This document shows positions 18,182-25,509 of a stretch of 64,000 bases of DNA, piece after piece. Each line of letters begins with the position of its first letter. Positions within the stretch are counted from its first letter, which is position 1. The stretch spans positions 1-64,000 of the forward strand of contig JAQWSU010000033.1 in the NCBI GenBank assembly GCA_029243025.1, in the 5' to 3' direction. Source of the DNA: Pirellulaceae bacterium. Lineage in GTDB: Bacteria > Planctomycetota > Planctomycetia > Pirellulales > Pirellulaceae. The notes beneath the pieces were generated by a model. It did no database searches. It was given only the letters and a program-made list of their open reading frames with translations, and had not been told where the DNA came from. Both the position numbers and the translations under genes were made by a program.

Positions 18182-19099
18182 GTGTCCAAATCTGGAGCAT
18201 GTAAAATCCTTTTCGTCCTGGTGATCTTGTTAGGCGGTCGGGTTGCAAATCTATTGCCCGTTGGTCAGGCTTGCGCGGAAGCTGAGAGTCAATTGGAGTT
18301 TGCGGGAGCCAGACAGGAAACCTACAAACAGTTTCCCAATGCCGAGCTGAAACTCTATATCTTCAACCCGAAAGAACATCAGCTAACAGATCGACGCCCT
18401 GCGGCAGTTTTCTTTTTTGGGGGAAGTTGGAACGGTGGCACCCCCAAACAATTCGAGCCCCATTGCCGCTATCTTGCGTCTCGCGGGATGGTCGCGATAA
18501 CAGCCGATTATCGCGTGGCGACTCGGCACGGGACCACGCCATTCGACGCCGTCAAGGATGGTAAATCAGCGGTTCGCTGGATTCGGTCGAACGCAACTCG
18601 CTTGGGGATCGACTCGAAGCGGATCGCTGCGGGGGGTGGTTCAGCCGGAGGACATGTGGCTGCCGCGACGGGAAATATTCGTGGACTTGAAAATCAAAAT
18701 GAGCACTTAGCGATCAGCTCGATCCCCAATGCGCTCCTACTCTTCAATCCGGTGTACGATAATGGTCCAGGTGGATACGGTTATGAACGCGTGAAAGCCG
18801 ACTACCAGCAGATTTCCCCATTTCACAATATCCGCGCGGGCGCTCCACCAACGGTGGTCTTTTTTGGCACCCAAGATGATCTCGTCCCCGTGGTAACCGC
18901 TGTCGAATACGAAAAACGCATGAAAGCTGTCAATAGCCGTTGTGAGACGCATCTCTATGAGAAACAAAAACACGGCTTTTTCAATGAAAACCGCAGCGAT
19001 GGCAAGTATTTCCGAAAAACGGTGATCGAGATGGACCGGTTCCTAAATTCTTTAGGCTGGCTCCAGGGTCCGCCAACGCTGGCACAGCCCCCTGAATGA
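18182..19099 (+). CDS. Secreted alpha/beta hydrolase (esterase, BD-FAE/lipase-like)
   Basis: This 305-residue protein from GTG 18182 (AGGAG at 18171-18175) has a signal peptide (ILFVLVILLGGRVANLL...ACAEA). The esterase motifs are clear: an oxyanion-loop segment FFFGGSWNGG, a nucleophile elbow GGGSAGGHVAA (G-x-S-x-G), an acid-loop Asp in GTQDDLVPV and the catalytic His in KQKHGFF. Members of this group include carbohydrate esterases that remove acetyl or feruloyl groups, which fits the polysaccharide-related neighbours, but the substrate is inferred only. It follows the DUF1501 gene by 94 bases and precedes another esterase by 16 bases. Confidence 0.88.
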   Translation: MSKSGACKILFVLVILLGGRVANLLPVGQACAEAESQLEFAGARQETYKQFPNAELKLYIFNPKEHQLTDRRPAAVFFFGGSWNGGTPKQFEPHCRYLASRGMVAITADYRVATRHGTTPFDAVKDGKSAVRWIRSNATRLGIDSKRIAAGGGSAGGHVAAATGNIRGLENQNEHLAISSIPNALLLFNPVYDNGPGGYGYERVKADYQQISPFHNIRAGAPPTVVFFGTQDDLVPVVTAVEYEKRMKAVNSRCETHLYEKQKHGFFNENRSDGKYFRKTVIEMDRFLNSLGWLQGPPTLAQPPE

Positions 19100-19115
19100 T
19101 TGATGAGAGTTCAAG

Positions 19116-20138
19116 ATGCAGCGACGTCGCTTCTTAAGAAGGTTTGGTCTCGGCAGCCTAGCCGCCTTGGCCCCCGCACCAGCCATCCAATCCAAGGAGA
19201 GAGCGGTGGGTAATATGCCCCCCGAGCAACTGCGACAAGCGCTGGTGAAATGCTTGGGCGGGGCCTGGCCGGTTCCCTGTCCTTTGAATTCAAATACGGC
19301 ACGGATCATTCAGAAGCCCGGGTATCGAATTGAGACGCTCAGTTATGAAGTTGAGCCTGGTGACCGCGTTCCAGCGCTGCTTCTGATTCCCGACGGAGTG
19401 ACCGAACAGTCGCCAGCGATCGCCGTCTGGCATCAGCATGCCGGACAATATCATCTCGGCAAAAGCGAACCAGCCGGATTGGCTGGTAACCCCATGCATC
19501 ATACCGGAGTCGCTCTCGCAAAGGAGGGATACGTTGTTCTTTGTCCTGACACGCTTTGTTTTGAAGAGCGACAAGATCCAACGGGTAAGTTGGACGGTAT
19601 GCGATTTGAGCGTTTCGAGTTTCTTCGTTACGTCGTTGAAGGGAAATCTCTGGCGTGGAAAAATATTCTCGATATGCGTCGAGCCATTGACTTGCTCACA
19701 TCGCGACCCGAGGTCGATGAGAAACGGATTGGTTGTTATGGTCATTCGATGGGATCAACTCACGCATGGTTAGTCGGCCCGCATGAGCCCCGCATCAAGG
19801 CTCTTGTTGGCAACTGTTGTTTGCCGACCTATCAGGGTATTCATGAAAAACGACTTTTGCATTGTTTTCCGAATTTCATTCCCGGATGGATGACCTATGG
19901 TGACACGCCTGAAATCGCAGCGTTGGTTGCGCCGCGTGCTCTCCATTTAAATCTCGGAGAGACCGATTCTGGCAGCCCAATCACCCATGCCAAAGCAGGG
20001 ATTGTTCGCATTCAACAGGCCTATAAACGCCAGAATGCAGTCGGTCAGTTCAGTTTTTTCATCGAACCGGAAACAGGACACGTATTGTCGGAATCAATGT
20101 GGCGGCACACGAAACAGTTTTTTCTGAGAAAGCTCTGA
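19116..20138 (+). CDS. Alpha/beta hydrolase family protein, Tat-type signal
   Basis: The product of 340 residues begins with a twin-arginine-like leader (MQRRRFLRRFGLGSLAALAPA). The hydrolase core contains PAIAVWHQHAGQY (oxyanion region), a nucleophile elbow CYGHSMGSTHAW (G-H-S-M-G), an acid region LNLGETDSGSP and a histidine in PETGHVLSE. The layout resembles the acetyl-xylan-esterase/dienelactone-hydrolase-like abhydrolase group often found in planctomycetes. It probably acts in the periplasm with the preceding esterase; overlap of roles in de-esterifying polysaccharides is inference. Confidence 0.86.
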   Translation: MQRRRFLRRFGLGSLAALAPAPAIQSKERAVGNMPPEQLRQALVKCLGGAWPVPCPLNSNTARIIQKPGYRIETLSYEVEPGDRVPALLLIPDGVTEQSPAIAVWHQHAGQYHLGKSEPAGLAGNPMHHTGVALAKEGYVVLCPDTLCFEERQDPTGKLDGMRFERFEFLRYVVEGKSLAWKNILDMRRAIDLLTSRPEVDEKRIGCYGHSMGSTHAWLVGPHEPRIKALVGNCCLPTYQGIHEKRLLHCFPNFIPGWMTYGDTPEIAALVAPRALHLNLGETDSGSPITHAKAGIVRIQQAYKRQNAVGQFSFFIEPETGHVLSESMWRHTKQFFLRKL

Positions 20139-20224
20139 AGTACGGAAATCGATACTTGGTTTCGATTGGGGTTTCGTGAAATACAATCAGAAAGGTCCAG
20201 TTTTCCTGACGGACCAATGGGTGA

Positions 20225-21157
20225 ATGGCGAAGAGACAAGAACTTGAACGACGTGGCCTTTGGCTGTCTGTTTTAGGCGCATTGCTGATGGCCGCGCTTG
20301 GTATCGGTTTTGCCATCCTAACATCATCTGATGCCGTTCTCTTGGATGGTGTTTTTTCGTTTGTCGGATGTGCGGTTGGATTCGTGTCTTTGAGGGTGGC
20401 GCATCTTATTGCCCGACCCGATGACGAGACGTTCCATTTTGGATATTCGGCGTATGAGCCGATGCTTAACCTGACAAAGGGGCTGCTCATGGGAGTGGTT
20501 TCCCTGTTTGCATTTGTATCGTCGATTACCGTTGCGGTTCATGGTGGGCGAGCTATCGAGGCCGGTTGGGCCACCGTTTATGCGGTATTGGCCGCTCTGG
20601 GGTGCTTCGCAATTGCGGTCGTTCAACGGGTGTTAGCCGCAAGCACTCGATCTCCGTTACTGCAAGTGGATGCCAACAACTGGCTGGTAGATGGCCTGTT
20701 TTCTGCCGCCGTTGCGCTGGCCTTTTTAATCGCGACCATTTTGGAGGGCACGAAGTATGACCGTTGGTTACCCTACGCAGACCCCCTGATTGTAGCCGTT
20801 CTTGTATTGATCAGTTTGCCAGTCCCGATCATGATAATTCGCGACAATTGGAATCAGCTTGTCGGAAAAGCACCCCATCGAAAAATTCAAGATCGAGCCG
20901 ATAAGGTTGTGTCTGCGATACTATCGGATGTCGCCACCGTCGACACAAACATCAGAATGCAACAATGGGGGCGATTAACCTACCTACAGCTCTACGTGAT
21001 TTGTGAACCCGTGATGAATTGCGATCTAAAAGAGTTGGATAAATATCGCGAACAAATTGCAAACGCATTAGCGAAGGAGTTCGATAATCTGGCTTTGGAT
21101 GTTGTGTTCACCCAAGATACCCAGTGGGTAGCTGCCTCGATTGGCATCGAGAAATGA
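20225..21157 (+). CDS. Cation diffusion facilitator family transporter
   Basis: The protein (310 residues) has the six-helix CDF arrangement and a C-terminal cytoplasmic domain of about 90 residues. Helix 2 carries SDAVLLDGVFSFVG with the metal-site aspartates, followed by DETFHFGYSAYEPMLNL, the conserved H-F-G-Y-x-x-x-E-P segment after helix 2. Helix 5 has VDANNWLVDGLFSAAVA with a second aspartate pair. CDF proteins exchange Zn, Fe, Mn or other divalent cations for protons in the inner membrane; the metal cannot be assigned. The start ATG at 20225 comes 86 bases after the esterase gene. The next gene begins only 7 bases after its stop. Confidence 0.85.
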   Translation: MAKRQELERRGLWLSVLGALLMAALGIGFAILTSSDAVLLDGVFSFVGCAVGFVSLRVAHLIARPDDETFHFGYSAYEPMLNLTKGLLMGVVSLFAFVSSITVAVHGGRAIEAGWATVYAVLAALGCFAIAVVQRVLAASTRSPLLQVDANNWLVDGLFSAAVALAFLIATILEGTKYDRWLPYADPLIVAVLVLISLPVPIMIIRDNWNQLVGKAPHRKIQDRADKVVSAILSDVATVDTNIRMQQWGRLTYLQLYVICEPVMNCDLKELDKYREQIANALAKEFDNLALDVVFTQDTQWVAASIGIEK

Positions 21158-21164
21158 CGTGAGA

Positions 21165-22274
21165 ATGATTGAGCCGAAACCAACAAGCCGTAAGATCACC
21201 ATGCCGGGAGAATATTTTCATTCGCCGCAGATTTACGATCGCGAAACACGCCAGATATTTCAAAAACAATGGCTATGTGTTGGGAGAGCGTCGGAGATCT
21301 CGAATTCGGGCGATTTCATTGTTCGCGAGCTGGATGGCGAAAGTGTGATCCTGGTGCGAAATCAGGATGGCCAAATCAATTGCTTTCATAATCTCTGTCG
21401 TCATCGTGGAACCCGACTCAAAGAGGAAGCCTGTGGTGAACTTGGCGAGCGAATCCAGTGCCCTTACCACGCATGGTCCTATGATTTATCCGGAAAACTT
21501 CGGAGCTCGCCCGGCATGAGCCATGTGGTGGGGTTTCATCAATCCGATTATTCGCTCTTTCAGGTGACTACTGCGATTTGGCGAGGTTTTATCTTCATTA
21601 ACTTCGATCTACAAGCCATCCCATTTGAAAGATACTGTGATCCATTTCAATCGCGTTTTGATACCTGGGAGCTTGAAAGGCTCGTTGTAGCGCATCAGAT
21701 AACCTATGACCTGGCTACGAATTGGAAAATTGTCTTTCACAACTACAGCGAATGTTACCACTGTGCAATGGTTCACCCGCAACTAAGTCCCATGACCTCG
21801 GCCGAGACGTGTTCCAACGATTTTGTCAAAGGACCCCTACTGGGAGGCCCAATGGTGTTATCGGATGGCTGTCAGACGCTAAGCATGGGTGGGGAAATCT
21901 GCGGTGACGGCTTTTCCAAGTTGTTGCCAGCCGATCGCAGGCGAGTCTATTTCTACACTTTGTTTCCAAATCTCTTTCTCAGTCCTCATCCCGACTACTT
22001 TTTGACACACAGGATCGAGCGGCGAGCGATTGGTGAAACTCGCGTCACTTGCCAATGGCTTTTACCTCCATCGGTACTAGATCGAACCGACTTTGACCTA
22101 TCAAGGGCAATTGAATTCTGGGATCTCACCAACTGCCAAGATTGGCATCTCTGTGAGTTAACGTACCAAGGTGTCTGCTCGCCTGCCTACCAACCGGGAC
22201 CCTACTCGAGCTTCGAAAGTGTTTTGCCAGCTTTCGACGAACACTACCTTGAAACTTTAAAGAATGAACCGTAA
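21165..22274 (+). CDS. Rieske non-heme iron oxygenase, alpha subunit
   Basis: The 369-residue product is an aromatic-ring-hydroxylating-dioxygenase-type alpha subunit. The Rieske [2Fe-2S] ligands are C78-x-H80 (CRHRG) and C99-x-x-H102 (CPYHAW). The catalytic domain has the mononuclear iron motif in NYSECYHCAMVHP (H199 and H204), and the carboxylate ligand lies in FWDLTNCQDW near residues 320-326. The overall form is closest to the stand-alone group that includes choline, carnitine and glycine-betaine oxygenases rather than to naphthalene-type enzymes; no beta subunit, ferredoxin or reductase gene is adjacent. The ATG at 21165 is preferred over a start at 21141 that overlaps the cation transporter. 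Spacing suggests an operon with that transporter. Confidence 0.9.
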   Translation: MIEPKPTSRKITMPGEYFHSPQIYDRETRQIFQKQWLCVGRASEISNSGDFIVRELDGESVILVRNQDGQINCFHNLCRHRGTRLKEEACGELGERIQCPYHAWSYDLSGKLRSSPGMSHVVGFHQSDYSLFQVTTAIWRGFIFINFDLQAIPFERYCDPFQSRFDTWELERLVVAHQITYDLATNWKIVFHNYSECYHCAMVHPQLSPMTSAETCSNDFVKGPLLGGPMVLSDGCQTLSMGGEICGDGFSKLLPADRRRVYFYTLFPNLFLSPHPDYFLTHRIERRAIGETRVTCQWLLPPSVLDRTDFDLSRAIEFWDLTNCQDWHLCELTYQGVCSPAYQPGPYSSFESVLPAFDEHYLETLKNEP

Positions 22275-22329
22275 CGCTTGTATCAGCCGTTTCGGAACAG
22301 GTCGCCAAAGGTGAATGGTGTTGAGAACA

Positions 22330-23088
22330 CTAAGAGGGGCCGAGTTTGGTTGCCGGCAAGCAAAGCCATTTGGCCGGTTGAACTGTCAGCTTGCTGAGAC
22401 CAAATTGATCGAGAGTTGAAACCGTTTTCTCTTGACCGCCGAGATCCGATGTGGCGTAAACAAGCCAACACAAATTCGGATCAGTGACTCCAAAGTGTTC
22501 ATCATGATGCCATTCCTGAGCGGGCAAGCAAACGAAATCTGGCTTTGCGAAGTCGAACCTTTGAGGACCATCGGCAGAGATAATCTCGACATTCCGTTTT
22601 GTCGCGTTGCTGGTGGTGATTGGATAGGCGACGAATTGGCTCATGCCAGCTGGGTTCTCCGCAGGCGCTCCCTCTGTCAATTGTTGACTAAGCGACAAGA
22701 AGTAGCTTGCTGCACCTACTTCTACACTGATTTCACTTTCCCCGCCATTGGGAGACACGCGAAGGTTGCGTGAGGCCGCCGGAGTTTCGGGAGCCGGTAT
22801 GCGATACCAAGAGAAAATGAGCGCTTCGCCCGAATCGGATTGCGGATTTAATTCGGTGGAAAACCGATCTGGCCCCGAAAGCATGCTTTCATGCCGCTCT
22901 GGATCCAGAAAACTGCTCCACTCTACACCGTGCTTGATCGGCTTTTCCGGGCTCACTGCCGATACGACAAGCGGCCGGGCAGTTGGGAAGACTTTTGTTT
23001 CGGGTTCCCCGGCCATAAACGCAACCATCCCAGCTATGATTCCGATGACGATACAGGCGAGGACCATCAGGACAATTACGATACGCAT
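22330..23088 (-). CDS. Membrane-anchored protein with C-terminal DQFG-type domain (function unknown)
   Basis: I do not recognise a named function. The 252-residue protein has an N-terminal anchor (IVLMVLACIVIGIIAGMVAFM) and an extracytoplasmic part. The last 90 residues read FDFAKPDFVCLPAQEWHH...LCWLVYATSDL...STLDQFGLSKLTVQPAKWLCLPATK, a pattern of alternating L-C-x-P and DQFG motifs seen in uncharacterised extracellular bacterial domains. Three cysteines in this part (two C-L-P, one L-C-W) may be paired or bind a ligand, and several histidines (EWHHDEH) lie nearby. It converges on the Rieske gene and is separated from the fasciclin gene by a hairpin at 23125-23153. Confidence 0.65.
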   Translation of the reverse strand: MRIVIVLMVLACIVIGIIAGMVAFMAGEPETKVFPTARPLVVSAVSPEKPIKHGVEWSSFLDPERHESMLSGPDRFSTELNPQSDSGEALIFSWYRIPAPETPAASRNLRVSPNGGESEISVEVGAASYFLSLSQQLTEGAPAENPAGMSQFVAYPITTSNATKRNVEIISADGPQRFDFAKPDFVCLPAQEWHHDEHFGVTDPNLCWLVYATSDLGGQEKTVSTLDQFGLSKLTVQPAKWLCLPATKLGPS

Positions 23089-23124
23089 GGGAATCTCTGC
23101 TTTCGGGCTGGGCTAAAACGACAC

Positions 23125-23153
23125 AAAGGCTCCGAGATCGACTCGAAGCCTTT
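23125..23153 (-). terminator. Hairpin downstream of the fasciclin gene
   Basis: The minus strand reads AAAGGCTTCGAG, a five-base loop, then CTCGGAGCCTTT, a 12-bp stem with one T-G pair, beginning 27 bases after the fasciclin stop codon. The T-tract after the stem is short and broken (TTTGTGT), so termination may be partial. Confidence 0.55.
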
Positions 23154-23179
23154 GCATAATCCGATATTTCGGTGGGTGA

Positions 23180-23680
23180 CTACGACGACGCTTTGGGAAG
23201 TATAACAGCGTCGATGACGTGAATCACTCCGTTCTTGCATTTGACGTCTGCCTTGACAACCTTCGCATTGTCCACATTCACGGTATCACCGGAGACCTTG
23301 ATGGCCACCTTCGAACCCTGGGCGGTTTTGGCGGACTTAAGTTTCACGACATCCTTGGCCATCACGTTGCCTGGCACGACGTGATACATCAAAATCGCGA
23401 CGAGTTTCTCTTTATTCTCGGGTTTCAGAAGTGCTTCTACAGTGCCTTTAGGCAATTTGGCGAAAGCTTCATCGGTGGGAGCAAAGACCGTGTAAGGTCC
23501 CTTACCGTTGAGAGTCTCGACCAAGCCAGCCGCCTTGGCTGCGGCGACAAGAGTGTTGAATTTGCCTTCGACAGCGTTTTCAACAATGGTCTTATCGCAA
23601 GTTCCGCAACCTGCGAACGCGTCGCTGCTAACGAATAAAGCTGCCATGGAAACCAGCATTACGGTCGTGATCTTCTTCAT
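23180..23680 (-). CDS. Fasciclin (FAS1) domain secreted protein
   Basis: The product of 166 residues has a Sec signal peptide ([16 protein letters not shown]) and a single FAS1 domain. The family boxes are [31 protein letters not shown] (H1 region), [11 protein letters not shown] and, at the end, [13 protein letters not shown] (H2 region). The mature N-terminus begins with G-C-G-T-C, a C-x-x-C pair that single-domain FAS1 proteins often carry. FAS1 domains mediate adhesion or matrix contacts; a catalytic role is not expected. A strong site, GAGGAGA, precedes the ATG. Confidence 0.93.
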   Translation of the reverse strand: MKKITTVMLVSMAALFVSSDAFAGCGTCDKTIVENAVEGKFNTLVAAAKAAGLVETLNGKGPYTVFAPTDEAFAKLPKGTVEALLKPENKEKLVAILMYHVVPGNVMAKDVVKLKSAKTAQGSKVAIKVSGDTVNVDNAKVVKADVKCKNGVIHVIDAVILPKASS

Positions 23681-24021
23681 TTCGACTCTCCTCTACGGTT
23701 TAGGTGTTCCGGGCAGACACTCTGCCTTCGTTGGATACTCAAGCAAGAGTAGGCGGGTGCTGGAAAACGACCAGTCCCCAATCTCGCGTTTCCGCTGTAA
23801 CCGTAGAAGAAAATAGTAATTCACGCCGTTTCAGAATTTTCCACAAATTAGATGCGTTAAATTGGCCGGATTGAGGGTCATAACAAGGTAAGCCTGAGGT
23901 TTGATCGCTCCAGAAATTGAAAGTTTCATGCTCAGGCGCTAAGGTGGTAGGCATTAGAAATGCCAGATCGAGTATGACTGCACCGCGACTGGCGCAATGA
24001 AGAAGGCCTAGGAGCTTCAAG

Positions 24022-25437
24022 ATGCGAACCAAACGCTGCTTAATTCAGGTCTTTGTCGTCTGGACGTTATCTGGAATCGCGCTTCAGGCTGACAAGCGCC
24101 CGAATTTGATCTTCCTCATGACCGATGATCAACGAGCAGACTCGCTTGGATGTATGGGGAATCGTGTCATTCAGACTCCCAATATCGACGCGATGGCCTC
24201 CCATGGCGTTCTGTTTGAAAATGCCTTTGTGACCACGGCAATCTGCATGACAAGTCGCGCTTGCGTGCTGACAGGCCAATATGCTGCACGGCATGGAATT
24301 AGGAGCTTTTCCCAGGAATTATCGCAGGAACAACTTTCAGAAACCTACCTAAGTTGTCTGAAGCAGGCAAATTATCGCACAGGGTTTATTGGTAAATGGG
24401 GGGTCGGTGACCCTCGATCAGCGAATGATTTGCTGGACTACAATCGGGGATTTCCAGGACAAAGTCGTTACTTTCAGGGCGACCTGAAGCAGAAGCAAGG
24501 ACGGCATTTAACCGCCCAGTTGGGTGATCAGGCGATCGATTTTTTGGCAGGCTGCAGCGAGGACGAACCGTTTCATTTATCGGTAAGTTTTAAAGCGCCT
24601 CACTGCCAGGATTCAGACGACATCTATTCGGACCAATTTCCTGCGGATCGGGCGTTTGATAGCCTGTATCGAGATTTGGTCATTCCGCGCCCGCCTGCCG
24701 CGGCGGCCCCGTTCTTTGACCGACTGCCGCCGTTTTTGAAGAATCGTATGAATCGCGATCGTTGGGCCGTTCGGTTTCGGTCACCGGAACGCTACCAAAA
24801 ATCGGTCAAAGATTATTACCGACTTATTTCCGGTGTTGATCGGGTTGTCGGCAGGATTCGACATGAATTAGAACGGCTTGGCTTTGCCGACAACACGGTG
24901 ATTATTTACACATCGGATCACGGTTTTTTCCTTGGGGAGTACGGTTTTGCGGGGAAATGGACGCCTCACGATGTATCGATCCGTATCCCTCTTATTATCC
25001 ATGATCCCCGTTCGCCGGCAGCCGAACGAGGGCAGCGCTACGAGCAGATGGCCTTGTCGATTGATATGGCTCCAACCCTCCTGGATTATGCCCAGATCGA
25101 CGCTCCCGAATCGATGCAAGGCTCAAGTCTTCGTGCTTTGATCGGCAATGACAAGCGGCTCGATTGGCGGCAGAGTTTCTTTTACGAGCATTGGTTTTCA
25201 GCCGGTGGACGAATCGCACCTTGCGAGGGTGTACGAGGCGAGCGTTGGAAGTATGCGCGGTATCTGAAGCTTGGCAAAGAAATCGAAGGCGAGCAGCGTT
25301 GGGAGGAACTTTACGATTTGACGAGTGATCCCGATGAAACGGTGAATCTTGCTCAGGATCCCGCCTTTGCAGATCAACTGAAACGGCAACGAATTAATTG
25401 GCAACAATGGCGTCAAAGCGTCCGGCAAACCCCCTAA
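24022..25437 (+). CDS. Sulfatase (type I arylsulfatase family), secreted
   Basis: The 471-residue protein has a signal peptide and the alkaline-phosphatase-superfamily sulfatase fold. The N-terminal metal block is NLIFLMTDDQRADSLGCMG, the formylglycine signature reads CMTSRACVLTGQYAARHG, and the later blocks are TGFIGKWGVGD and VIIYTSDHGFFLGEYGFAGKW, with D-H at the metal site. The signature has Thr at the usual Pro/Ala position of C-x-P-x-R, a variant that should be checked for maturation. Such enzymes remove sulfate from polysaccharides. AGGAG at 24010-24014 supports the start. It lies 72 bases before the second PSD1 gene, which suggests shared expression. Confidence 0.93.
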   Translation: MRTKRCLIQVFVVWTLSGIALQADKRPNLIFLMTDDQRADSLGCMGNRVIQTPNIDAMASHGVLFENAFVTTAICMTSRACVLTGQYAARHGIRSFSQELSQEQLSETYLSCLKQANYRTGFIGKWGVGDPRSANDLLDYNRGFPGQSRYFQGDLKQKQGRHLTAQLGDQAIDFLAGCSEDEPFHLSVSFKAPHCQDSDDIYSDQFPADRAFDSLYRDLVIPRPPAAAAPFFDRLPPFLKNRMNRDRWAVRFRSPERYQKSVKDYYRLISGVDRVVGRIRHELERLGFADNTVIIYTSDHGFFLGEYGFAGKWTPHDVSIRIPLIIHDPRSPAAERGQRYEQMALSIDMAPTLLDYAQIDAPESMQGSSLRALIGNDKRLDWRQSFFYEHWFSAGGRIAPCEGVRGERWKYARYLKLGKEIEGEQRWEELYDLTSDPDETVNLAQDPAFADQLKRQRINWQQWRQSVRQTP

Positions 25438-25509
25438 ACGGGAACCGCACGGCGGATTGGAGTGATTCCGATGCAGGCGAGGCGGCCCGTAACTGGTAAA
25501 ATACAGTGC

